Positions 1 to 11,065 of a stretch of DNA of 64,000 nt are shown one piece after another. A model generated the notes under the pieces. That model was not told where the DNA came from. It saw nothing but the letters and a program-made list of their open reading frames with translations, and did not search any database. The DNA lies in NCBI GenBank assembly GCA_964036155.1, contig OZ038422.1:75973201-76037200 (forward strand). Direction: 5' to 3'. The translations under genes were made by a program, and so were the position numbers. Source of the DNA: Diploscapter coronatus. Its lineage: Eukaryota > Nematoda > Chromadorea > Rhabditida > Rhabditidae. Position 1 is the stretch's first letter, and every line of letters starts with the position of its first letter.

Positions 1-51
1 ATCCTTTGTACTTAATTTTAGTAATTAAGTCGCTAATTGCGAGTAATTTAG

Positions 52-2828
52 TTCGATGACAAGGAGCATATGAACGAGGCGGATCCCCAGCTTTCGCAAA
101 AATGCGCTATGGAAATCAGGTACCGTTTTTTAAAAATTATTTTATCCTAAAATAAGAAATTAGCTATAAAACTCTCCAAATTAAAATATCAGTATTTTCT
201 GATATTTTAATAATTTAATAATAAACTGGAGTGTGTACTAATTTCGAGTTTAAAACGAAAATTTAAATTAGCAAGATATGATTTCAGAAGATTCAACTGC
301 GACAAAGAAAACACTTTCGAGGACACAGTTGAATGTCTCAGAATGCGCTTTGAAGAATTGGGTAATTCTTTTTTATTTTTAAATAAAAAATCTTTCTTGA
401 AAATTAGGAATTCTCGAAATTAAGCTTAAAATTTGGCATTTTAGTTTTAATTTATGCTAATTTCAGGCCCCGACTGCAAATCGATGGTGTTCTACAGAGA
501 AAAGATCGAGGCGGCCGACAACACTATGGATGACGAATTACAGGTAGAAATTTGGAAAGTGCAATTTTTAAAAATGAAAAATGCACCATTGTTAGAAATT
601 TATAAAGTTAACCAGTTTTAGAAATTAGAAAAATCCACCCTTTTGAAAACGTTAAACCCATTCCATTTTCAGAGGAAGTGCAAGTACGACATTCAAAAGT
701 TCTGCGGAAATGCCAACCCTGAAAATGTGCTCCCCTGCTTGTCGAACACCAAGTTTGTTCGACTACTCCAGAAGGATTGCAAGGAGGTTGTTAAGGTAAG
801 CAAATTGTTGATTACTGTAGTTTTATTGTTAAAATTAAAAAAAAAAATAGGATTACTTTATCTTTTCTCATGAAAGAATGAAAAATTGCAAGATTTTATC
901 GACATTTTCCGAAAATTAAAAGATGTTTTCAGGAGCGTATGCAAGAAGCGGCCAGAGATGTGCGTCTGAGACCCAGTCTTCTGAACGCTTGCAAGGCTGA
1001 CGCCGAGAAATAGTAAGTCAAATAAAGCCTTGCCTTAATTTTTCGATTTTCAATTGTTTTTGCAAAGTTCGGTTCACTTTTCTGATTTCAGCTGCCACGA
1101 GGACATGCAGAAAATCGACGCTAAACAATATGGTCAGCAGATTCTGGAAGGTGTTGTCGTCAATTGCTTGAGAGAGAAGTACAGGCAATCTTTCGTTGAA
1201 GCTACGAGAATTCATCTATCTGATGATTGTGTTAATGAGGTATACTGTGATTACAGTGATGCTTAAATAATTCGAATACACCTGATATTTTTAATTTAGC
1301 ATTTTTACTCAGTTTACTGAATTTGCAATTTTTAAACTTCAAAAGTTAGGCTGTTTAGGTGACCAACGCGATCGTCGAGGCCGAATTGGACCCCAGACTG
1401 GACCCGGCCCTGTACAACGCCTGCAAGAGCGTCATCAACCTGCACTGCTCCACCTCCGTTATTGCTAGTGTGAGAATTCGAATTTTAAAGGCGATCTTTA
1501 TTTTTAAAAAAAATATCTTATTTTGAAATGTTCTTTATATTTAGAAAAAAAAGTCTTTTATTTACCTTGGTTTTCTCAGAAACGTTTACTTTTATTGCGC
1601 TTCTCTACGCTCTTTTTTTAAAATAAATCTCTAGCTTATCGTCCAAGATAAGGGCAACAATTTAACTCGCTATCTACTACACCACACTACCATGAGAGGA
1701 GACTCGCATTTTTGTGTCATGTGCTTGGCTAGCAGAAGCGAGAGAACATTAGAAATGGAGGGATTTAGCGAGTCTCGACAGAAGTAAACATTTCTGAGAA
1801 GGCTTCCATATAATGGATTTTCTATTTTTACAATGGGATGTCTTTTTTTAAAGTGAATCTTCAATTTATTCCAGGGAGGTCACTTTGACAACGTCATCGA
1901 GTGTTTGAAGGCTGAATTCAACAAGGGCGCTATTTCATCGAAGGACTGTGGTAGAGAGGTAGGATTTATGGATTTAGAATTTCTTTGCAAAATCCCACTT
2001 TTCTAGAATTTTTACAAGAAAATTATTTGTTAAAATTGCGTTTAGAAGAAAAACGATTTTAATTATTTTTCTTGGAGCAACTTATTTTTTTCAATTTTAG
2101 CGGACGAATTTATAATTTTGGTGGAAATCTGATTCTTTTCAGATCGCCAGAAGAACCCAGGAGGCCCTCGTCGACATCCATTTGGATCCCGTACTTCATA
2201 AGGCTTGCGCTCTCGACATCACCAGATTCTGCAACGACATTCCGCCTGGAAATAGCAGGGGTACGGTTGAATTTTTTTTAGAAATTCAAGCTTTCTTTTC
2301 TTGAAAAAGTAGACAAAGCTTTGAATTTTTAAACAAAATGAGAGTCCTTTCGAAGAAAGAAAACGAAACTCGGATTTGCTGAATTTGTAACTTCAGTCGT
2401 GATGTGCTTGGTCGATGTTGCGTCTGGCTCGAAATCCGGTCAGATGTCGCAAGATTGCAAGGGCCGACTGGAGGACAGGAACAAGCTATGGATGAAGGCG
2501 CATGAGGTTTGATTTGTTGTTCTCTTTTCTGATTTTGATTTTCTAGTTGATTGTTTTCTTCGATTTTCCTATTTTTAAAAATTTATTTTTCGCTTTCAGG
2601 AATACAAACTCGTGCTCCCAGAGAACTTCCAAGAGCTCGTATCCGTCATTGCCAATCATCCTAACAAGGTCAAAAAAAAATAAAAGATCAAATTAAAATA
2701 CAATAAAAAATAAGTTTCAGGTCTCTTTCCTGGGTTGGATCTCCGCCATCATTTTCATCCTATTCTTAATCGGTTGCTGTTGTGGCCGTGTGACGAAGAG
2801 GACCCACATGGAGCTGAAAAATCGATAA
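52..2828 (+). CDS. GLG1: Golgi apparatus protein 1 (GLG1/ESL-1 family), 3' part only
   Basis: Twelve exons are visible: 52-119, 288-361, 467-543, 673-795, 933-1012, 1092-1239, 1359-1469, 1875-1958, 2143-2260, 2397-2506, 2600-2668 and 2721-2828, all phase-consistent. The product is a long luminal chain of cysteine-rich repeats (spaced Cys with motifs such as DCKEVVK, CKADAEKYC and SKDCGRE), then a membrane helix near WISAIIFILFLIGCC and a short basic tail, KRTHMELKNR. This order and tail match the C-terminus of GLG1, a type I Golgi membrane protein that binds FGFs and E-selectin in vertebrates. The 5' end, including the signal peptide, lies outside the window. The 405-base intron at 1470-1874 is the longest. 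What is seen: repeats, TM and tail. What is inferred: orthology. Confidence 0.9.
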
Positions 2829-3945
2829 ATCAAACTTTTTTGTTTTTTTTTATCGATTTTTCCTAAAAATGGACGGAGCTAAATATTTTCCCCCACCGTT
2901 TTCCATGATAAGGTTAGTGTTGGCTTGTTTTGTGTTTGTTTTGTCTGTTTCTGGGTCCTCAAATTTCATTTATATGATGGTGTCAAAACTACTTGAGAAT
3001 TTTTGCTAACTCAAATTTTCTTTTTTTCTTTCTCTCTCTCTCGAGACTCTAAAGTTGTGTGTGTGTGTGTGCTATTTCTGTGATATGGAATCACGATATT
3101 CATTTTTGGACCTAGTGTGACGTTTTCATTGATTTTTGACGATGCCAATTTTTCCAGCTTGTGTAATGTACCCTAATAAGGTAAAAATTTTTCATCACTA
3201 CTCGGCATAATTTATCATTTTTTATCATAAAAGTAATTATTTGCTCCAATACTAAATAATATTTATTTTTCTCTCTATAATGCGCAGGGGTGTGATATTT
3301 TCGTTTGGAATAATCAAAATTAAAGATTTTTAATAGAGCTATTATTCCAGACGGTTTTTTTTCATTTGGCCACGGTTTTTATTTTCCACATCAACAGTAA
3401 AAATGGGATGATATGATAAGTAAGATTTTCTATAAGTTCTTGTTCATATCTTATTCGGGTATCTCCTAATCCAAGTTTTGTATGAGTTATCGAAAAGACT
3501 ACAAATAGCCAGTTTATGTAAAACTCGCTCAATTGCTAAATGTCAATAAACTCCTTTAACATTAACAATAGAGCAGATTTTACATGAACTGACTATTTTA
3601 GTCTTTGTATTTCAGATTTTTATCAGTAGTAAATAGATTTTTTATTCTTTCGCATTCTCTCAAAACTCCAAATATTTTACTTCAGTGATTTTCGTGAAAG
3701 ACATAAGTGAAAAACATTTTTTTTTTTAAATTGTTGATTTTTTCAGAGATTTTTTTTCTTGGAGTTGTTTTCTTCCCGCAAAAGTAATAAATTTTATGAT
3801 GAACAAGATGATATGTAAAAATACTTGTAAAAGGTTGAAACCATGTTATAAAAAGCAAATATTTTCTACAAGTTTTTTTAATCAAATATGTACAAAAATT
3901 CAATAAGCTAAGAGGCACTGAACTTACAAATTAACTGGAAGTTCT
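2829..3945. other. Intergenic: 3' flank of GLG1, TG microsatellite, hairpin repeat
   Basis: AT-rich DNA between the GLG1 stop and the end of the receptor gene on the other strand. It holds a T/CT-rich tract, a short (TG)n run at about 3055-3071 and the hairpin element at 3493-3606. No convincing exon is seen. Confidence 0.6.
3493..3606. repeat. Palindromic MITE-like element, family A, copy 1
   Basis: The left arm from about 3493 (AAAGACTACAAATAGCCAGT) is the imperfect reverse complement of the right arm ending at about 3606, around 80 percent by eye. The inner part (ATTGCTAAAT / ATTGTTAATG, GCAGATTTTACATGA) recurs at 10530, 39763 and 50039, which marks it as one copy of a dispersed foldback family. 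This copy is intergenic. Confidence 0.6.
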
Positions 3946-5756
3946 TTATACCCTGTCGTAGAGCAGCGAGATCGCTTGTCCTAAAAATGAATTAAGATAA
4001 AAAAAAATTAGAATTAAAAATATTCGTTATTTTAATAATTTAACCTGAGTAGTTCATAATTTAAAGTATGTTTCAAATAGTAGTTAATTATTACAAAACT
4101 AAGATAATTTTCTCAATTGTTCCTCGAATAGTTCTCGACTTAAATAAGTGCATATTTTAAGATATATTAGTTTAAAATAAATTTTAAAGTATAATAGTAA
4201 TTCATTAAAATACCCACATCCGTAACTGCCAGTTTGGGATCGGTCATTTCTGTTTGATTAAGTCTCCCTTTCAATAGCCCTTTGATATATCGGCTATATG
4301 GCGTAGTGAAGAACAGCATCACGCAAACGTGGGAAATACTGTACGTCGAAAATAATAGCATCCCCGGGGTCGATAGAATTCGAGCATATGGCCGAGTGGC
4401 TAAATAATAGTGTTTCGAGTTTGATCAAAGTTCGATTTTTTAAACAAATTTTTACATGGATATTGCTTTAATTGCTGAGCGACGCCTAATAACAAAATAG
4501 GGAATACCAAGGTTCCAACAGGCACTAGACTCTGAAAATGTTTTAAGCGTAAAGTTTAAGTCTAACTTTACAAATACCTGACATATCAGGGACTTTAGTA
4601 GCATTCTATGATACGCCAGTGAGCATTTTGACATTGCAATCTTTTTATTTAAGATTCTAAAAAATTCAAATCACGTTAAAACTAAGGAATTAGCACACCG
4701 ATTGATACACCCGGTAATAATCGCGAAAATGATGTAGTGCCCGAAGAGGTGCATGATGAAATAGATGCCCCAGACAGTGTTAGCGTGGTATTTTCGGGGG
4801 ACGATTAACCAAAGCGCTACATGGCGTAGATGGTAATAGTTGAGTTGCTAAACATTAAAATTTGACACGTTAAAAATTAACATGTCAATTACATACCTTC
4901 TCCGCGTACTCCCTAACTTCATCCTCATAAGCCAAAGCCGGTAGATAAATGACTACGGTAACTATTGATGATAAAACAGATATTATCAACAGCACGATGA
5001 TCCATTTGTGCATCCACTTATGGCAAAGAGTAGTAACAAGGTAGAACCGGTATGCGAAACAAAGTAAATTGCTCCAGATCATGTAATCGGTTGCTATCAC
5101 GATAAGGATCTAGACATGTTTAATTAGTCATTGGACATCGAAAAATTGGTATTTCAAAAGCGATTATATTAGAATATGCTCATTTTGATTTTAATATATT
5201 AATTTAAACTTATTAAGTTGTACTTACGCAAAATAATCGGCCTTGCGAAGGAAACAAGAGGCCCAAAATCCCGGTCATTGTAGTCCCAACGGCATTAGCC
5301 AGGGGTAGCGGTGATATCAAAACCGATATCAATAAATCCACGAACGCGGAGACCAGCTAAATTTACAAATTGTTAAAAACGATCATAATTTTGGCAAATA
5401 ATAATACGAATCATATAACTTTACTTATGGAATGTTTGCTTTATGAATTACTCGAAACACCTTATAAACCTTGAATTCTAAATAGATAACGTTTACCGTG
5501 ACATGTAGCAAAATCCATTTATATCCCACCATGTGCCTAGTACTCCTCTTCAAAATCACATGCACCGCGAAAATGTTCACGATAATAGACACAAGTCCAT
5601 TGATATATAAGATATATTGAGCGACTACATCGAACAAATAATCCAGAAGAGGCAAATTTTGAGCTAAAGTATTTCATTTCAACTTTGAATTAGCACACAT
5701 TTCATACCAATAGTAATATTTTTGAGTGGATTTTCCGTAGACTCAATTTCTATCAT
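3946..5756 (-). CDS. Serpentine chemoreceptor, Str superfamily (Srh-like)
   Basis: Seven-helix receptor assembled from exons 5708-5756, about 5480-5663, about 5230-5356, 4897-5109, 4699-4847, 4578-4656, 4456-4531, about 4210-4407, and probably a short last exon near 3946-3980. If the last splice is not used, the frame stops at 4167. Hydrophobic helices alternate with nematode chemoreceptor motifs: FAVHVILKRSTRHMVGYKW after TM1, LLISVLISPLPL in TM2/3, SLAYHRMLLKSLICQ before TM6 and ILSTPGMLLFSTYS in TM7, followed by TTPYSRYIKG. These fit the Str superfamily, closest by eye to class h. A short polar N-terminus with N-linked sites (NITI) precedes TM1. Expected role is plasma-membrane chemosensation in sensory neurons, inferred from family only. 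Confidence 0.8.
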
Positions 5757-6287
5757 TCGTTTTTCAACGATAACTCCTGCAGTATTGATTTTTAAAAATT
5801 AAAAAATAATAAAAACGGACATGATTCAAATTAGCATGAAAAATGAGCAAATTCTGCAAGAAATTCGATATCGCAGAATTCGGGCCCAGAATGTGGACAA
5901 TCTACGTAAAATCGAAGAAATAAGAGAAATGCAAGATATTTGAGAATCAACATTCGAAAAGGCAAAGGTTGGGAATTCCAAAGAAAGAAATCGGCCACAA
6001 CCACGTGGGGCGGAGATTTTTATTCCCGAATTCGCGAAAAAAGTCCATTTACGGAAATGAGGCGAATTTGCAGAGGATGGAACGGCGAACATGCATATTT
6101 TTCGACATTTTGAATGAGCCATTTTTCGCATTCTAGGAAAATTGATTCACATTTTCGCTAAAGCAATTAAATTATCTGGATGAGGAGTAAATTGATATTC
6201 GAAACATGCTTAAAATACTGTATCTTTTAGATTTTGAATAGTCGTTTTCAGGTCTCTGAATGATAAAAAATGTGACTTTACAAGAAG

Positions 6288-6606
6288 TCTTTTAGGATCT
6301 CGTAAAACTTATTTTCAAAAGTAGATGCATTTGAAAGAGCACAAAATTCTGACTCGACTTATGTAACTTTTTCGACAAAAAAGTGAATATCTGCAGCAGG
6401 CGGCTGGTTTTGAAAACCAATTTCTTTGTATTAAAAATGCATGTATGCTAATTTTCGCAATATGCTTTGCATTGAAAAGCACTGAAAGTAGGCCACCTGC
6501 TGCGGTTCTTCATTTTTGTTGAACATTTTACATTAATCCACTCAGAATTTTTTGCTCTCTCAGATGCACCTACTTTTGAAAAGAAGTTCCACGAGACCCT
6601 AAAGAG
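6288..6606. repeat. Imperfect inverted repeat (about 115-base arms)
   Basis: The left arm, about 6288-6405 (ATCTCGTAAAACTTATTTTC ... GCAGCAGGCGG), is mirrored by the right arm, about 6488-6606, read as reverse complement (GTCTCGTGGAACTTCTTTTC ... GCAGCAGGTGG). Identity is roughly 75-80 percent with a spacer of about 80 bases. This is a foldback, MITE-like structure; no target duplication was found. Confidence 0.65.
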
Positions 6607-9465
6607 GTTCCCTTGTTAGATAGAATCATATTTTCAAGAGCAGATGAGCTAGCCCCATTTTGATCAGAAAACAAACTAAATATTTCATATTTCCATATTA
6701 TATGGGAAAAGCATGCTTTCGAAACAAACTTGGCAAAATGAGATGAAGAAATTTTATAAGATAATAGTTTTCCAGAATAAACAATCTAGCACGTTTTAAT
6801 TCGTCAGCAACGTGATTGGAGAAATTTTACCGCCTAAGGGTATTTACATTGTCTTCTCAGAAAAAAAAATTCAAACCGTTTTAGAGTTCTATCCCTAAGC
6901 ATGGGATAAAAAATTGCCTCGAATCCCCGTTTGCGAAATTAAAGATATATCCCTAAAGAATAGAAGATAGCTTAAAATGGCAAAAATCAATTTCCTCTAC
7001 AAAAATAAGTGGGGACCTCGAAATAGCATGAAGATCGTCCAAAAACGCGGAAGTTGTTTTTGTATTTATGAAACTATAAAAGGAACGAGTACAGACGTCC
7101 TTTGTACACAATTTAATACAAAGAAAGTTCAAACAACCTTGAGCCTGAACTCTTTTATAAATTCGTTCTTCAAATTTCAATTTGATGAAATGGATTAATC
7201 CTCAAGGTAAATAGTGAAAGTGATAAAAATCGATATTTTGCGCGGGAAGATAAATTACGTTTTAAAAAGATAATTTTAATGTAAATATTGCAAAAAAATA
7301 TTTCGTTTAAAATCAATACTTTTGTGGAAGACTTAAAACAATATATCATGCAACACAGCATTCTAGTTTGAACACCTATTATTTTTTTGAAGAATGGGAA
7401 ATGAACTTCCCTCAAATGACGAAAGTAACTTCTCTACGTGTTTGACCTTTCCAATGGTTAGAGGTAGGTTAAAATGCGAAAGTGGAAGAGAGAAAATAAA
7501 ATGGGTGAAAATGAAAAGCCGGCCGCACCACTTTAGAATGACAGAAATATTCAAATTCGAGAAATATGGCAACAAAAATATTATTTTTATTTTTTTTAAA
7601 TTATTTAAATTAAAATATCATCATGCTTTTCACATTCATATGAAAACAATCTAGTCTCTGGAAATATCTTTGTTTCTTATGAGAGAAAAAGATGTGTGCA
7701 TGCTAATATGTTTGCTCTCCCAAAGCGTGCAAGAATAATTAAATTTCAGATAGGGAATATATCTTCCATGTTATAAAATATCCCCTAAAACTTGGATTGA
7801 ATACATGAAATCCTGAGTCTTAGGTTTTTGCTGCGCATCATGATAAATATTTGGTCTATCCTGAGAAATTTCAATATTAACTCTATTACATAAAGGTCGA
7901 TGAGAATGTGATTTGGAGAAGGCAATTCTAAGAACTATTCAGCACGATAAATAATACTCATTCCTAATTTTGCAGGCGTAATTTTGGTAAAATATGCTGT
8001 TTTAAAACATTTCATATCTCATAGGAAATAATATCAGACTGAAAATTTACTAGCCTTATATAGTATAAACATTTTTATTATATATCGTGCTTTAACCAGA
8101 CTATTTTTTTACGAAAAATATTATTTGTCGAAATTTTACGCGACAACTCAAAATATATCGTGTTTAGAGCGCTAAGCTATGAAAATCTCATTAAAACTAC
8201 ATCTGTAATGGTTGTGTATTAGGGCTATTAATCTAAAGTCTCCATTTCACCTGCTATATTTGAAATAGCAATACCATGAGACTAGAAAATACGGAACTTT
8301 CTATTAATTCGTAGCTAAATTAAAAACTATCTAAATAACACTGAATCTCGTGACAATAACAGTATTATGAAACTAGAAAATATGAAAATTCGCTATTTTA
8401 CTCCAATTAAAAACTAAAGGGGATAAGCTGAATGAGAATGAATAATGCCACTTAAGCGGGAAAAATATTTCACAGAAACATTGGCGTATTTCAAGCATCT
8501 TTGCTCGGAAATTAAATGACGAAATAGCATTTCATTATAGACAATGAGGATATCTATCGTTTTACTCGCTCTTATTTAATTTCTCGTGAAATTTTAAGGA
8601 TCAAACATGATACATGTTATGGCTTAAATTGGGATAGTCACGGAAATATATCATCATAGAATAATATTTTACCGCTTACGTATTGAATTAGGAATATTAA
8701 AGTTCAAATAACACTACGCTAATTCTCAGATATTTAAAAAAGTATGTATGAAAAATTTTAAATTACTGTTAATTTTAATAATAAAAATAATAATATTATT
8801 GATTTATGCTATATCCTCCGAAAAGTGTTCCCTTTTACGTAAATTAGTTCCATTTTCGAGTGGGAAGACGACGTGTAAACCCTTGAAAACTCCTTATAAA
8901 CCACACGTGCTTATATGAAACATTTCCGAAAACTGGCAGAAAAATCTCAAGATTTTCTGGATTTCATATATCTTTATTAAACCCACATGTTTCAGATATC
9001 TGCTGAAAGGTCATAGAATGAAGAAAAATGAAATTACATAGGAGAAGATATGCAAAATAAATCATATCTTTAGAAGGTTCTTACAAAGTGAGTTATATCT
9101 CAGAGAAGTTCCTAGATATGATATTATGATCATGTCACAATTCGATTACAAATGCATGCAAAAATACTCGCACCCACGTTTTCTCATATCCTTTGCAGGT
9201 TTTGCAGGAAATACGAACACACTTTCTCACGTATTTCAAATCGTTTATTAATAAGATTAAAAATTGCAAGAACAATACCTAAGAAAGAGCACCATACGAA
9301 AGATTGAACTTTCGTTGGCGAAGAACGAAAGAACATGGTTTTAACCGTTCCAGGACGGTGGCCCGTACTTGTTTAACTCATTGATCGTGCTAAATTTAAA
9401 CAATTGAAATTTCTCATCTAAACTACTTGAAATATAACAAGAATAATGATTTCATATTAAGAAAG

Positions 9466-9763
9466 ATATTGTAGCCGTCCGGCAAATTGATCACTTCAAG
9501 ATTAGTAGTCAAAATTGGAATACGACAAATTAGGTAGCGCATCGATGGGAGTATAGATAGCCATGGTTCTACAACGTCATTTACCGACGACGAGACAGCT
9601 ACAATTAGAGCCGCAAGCAATATTGATCTGAGGAGAGAAATGAGGGATACTCCCCGCCATTCTGCCGCTATTTATACCCCTCACGACGCAATGTTCGACT
9701 AGTCGTATGCGAATTTACTCCACTAATTCTGAAAGTGGCCAATTTGTCGGACGGCTACAATAT
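9466..9763. mobile_element. Short element with 24-bp terminal inverted repeats and TA flanks (MITE-like)
   Basis: ATATTGTAGCCGTCCG at 9466 and its reverse complement ending at 9763 belong to 24-base inverted ends that differ at one position. Each end carries a TA, as expected for Tc1/mariner-type insertion at TA. The 298-base interior has a TATAAATA box on the minus strand near 9674 and a 65-codon open frame (9423-9620) that lacks an ATG in a credible position, so no transposase is present. It is likely non-autonomous. Confidence 0.5.
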
Positions 9764-9835
9764 AATTTAAACTAACGATGATATGCTCTAGAATATTATT
9801 AGTATTTTATTTTTAAAATATAAAGATTAAATCCC

Positions 9836-11065
9836 TTACGGATTAATCATCGGAAATAGTGGTACTGGCTCTGGGGGCTCGGGCATGCTATTTCCCATTT
9901 CCTGACCGGCCTGAGGGTATCCAATTAGCGTTGGATACCTAAATTGCCATCTTGATACCATATTACCAAAATAGCATACTTCGAAATCGGTAGAAGCGTG
10001 GTAACCGTCGGTCTAGGGAAGTTGGGTTTTTGTGGTTCAACTACCATCGATGGATCTGGCCGATTTGAATATGAGTGAAATCCATTGTTGGTGCCGGACG
10101 GTATCAGTCGGGATAACCCTCGATTTAGGGGCGGTTGGTATCGGTATCCTTGAGAGGAAACGTCAGGAGGTGGGAGAGATACCAATGGTAACTGAAACGG
10201 TATGATTTAGTCTCGGAAATGAGATAATTTTGTAGGGATACTAATGCCTGGTAGTGATTACTAAGATATCATTTCTTCAAAGGCTTCTTATTAGTTTAGA
10301 ATACCAATGGTAACGAGAATGGTATTGAATTATCAAAATCTGGTACCTGTGGGTCGATGATCGAATTGTCCACGTTTGGTAGCATTTGATTCTTAATAAG
10401 CCTATCTATGTAGTCTTCGACCAATCTTTTCACATCGTGTTTGGAAGCCCCCATTTCATTTGCTCTATAGACCGAGTTCTAAAATTTAGCAATTTCTTAA
10501 ACTTCTAAACACTAATGAATATACTCCCTATGTAGAATATGCTCCATTGCTAAATTTCTTTAACAACGAAGCAGATTTTGCATGATCATGCTGTTTTCAA
10601 TATTAATGATTAAAAATTTACCAGCAATTGTAGGTACATATCTTTCGGCAATAGTTGAGCATAGATCGAACACTCATGTCTCTTAGCTTGATAGGCTTTG
10701 ATCTCAGGCAAAAGATTTTGCCATTGAGATAGAGTTACATGGTTGTAAACGTAAGAGTTGACTTCTTTCAGCACCTAAAATGTTTGCATGATGAAGGATT
10801 GAAATTTAAAACGAATTTTATACAGCACTAAATATTTAAAAGTTACTTGATCTGCATTAGTCCCGTCGAATCTCGTATGGACTAATTTTCGGAGTTCCGA
10901 TTTTTCCCGATCCGTTAAATGTCTCTCCAGCACCGATTTCGGACCGATACACCCACCGATGATAAACCCGCTAAAGTTAGAGCTTTTATAGATCTTTTCA
11001 GATAAAGAATGGGTTTACTATATAGATATAGCCCTTAGGAGCAAGATATATAGAAAAATCCACAT
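9836..11065 (-). CDS. Secreted protein of unknown function, proline-rich C-terminus
   Basis: Six phase-consistent exons (11019-11065, 10847-10970, 10622-10774, 10347-10478, 9980-10191, 9836-9938) give about 256 residues. Residues 1-15 (MWIFLYILLLRAISI) form a signal peptide. Residues about 17-150 are helical and charged, with RHLTDREKSELRKLV, QWQNLLPEIKAYQAKRHEC and KHDVKRLVEDYIDRLIKN, a small all-alpha domain that I do not recognise. The rest is rich in Pro, Asn and Ser and ends EPPEPVPLFPMINP. The last exon junction requires the GTATGC donor at 9979; the alternative donor runs into a stop. Likely exported; no function can be named. Confidence 0.7.
10530..10585. repeat. Palindromic MITE-like element, family A, copy 2 (intronic)
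   Basis: Lies in the intron between the third and fourth exons of the secreted-protein gene. ATGCTCCATTGCTAAATTT is mirrored by the following AACAACGAAGCAGATTTTGC, the same arms as the copies at 3493, 39763 and 50039. Confidence 0.55.

Larger units (their letters stand above)
5757..9835. other. Gene-poor interval with two foldback/TIR elements
   Basis: About 4 kb of AT-rich DNA with no convincing multi-exon gene. The ORFs are isolated, lack splice-site support and resemble no family I know. Between 5834 and 6131 short frames on both strands could be a decayed exon but are not recognisable. Repeats at 6288-6606 and 9466-9763 are described separately. Around 8225-8410 there is a weak imperfect duplication (shared ACTAGAAAATA and ATTAAAAACTA). 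Confidence 0.55.

Noticed and set aside
5826..6131. 101-codon minus-strand ORF upstream of the chemoreceptor
   Set aside because: Composition is plausible but no motif, splice context or start fits; listed only as possible decayed coding DNA.
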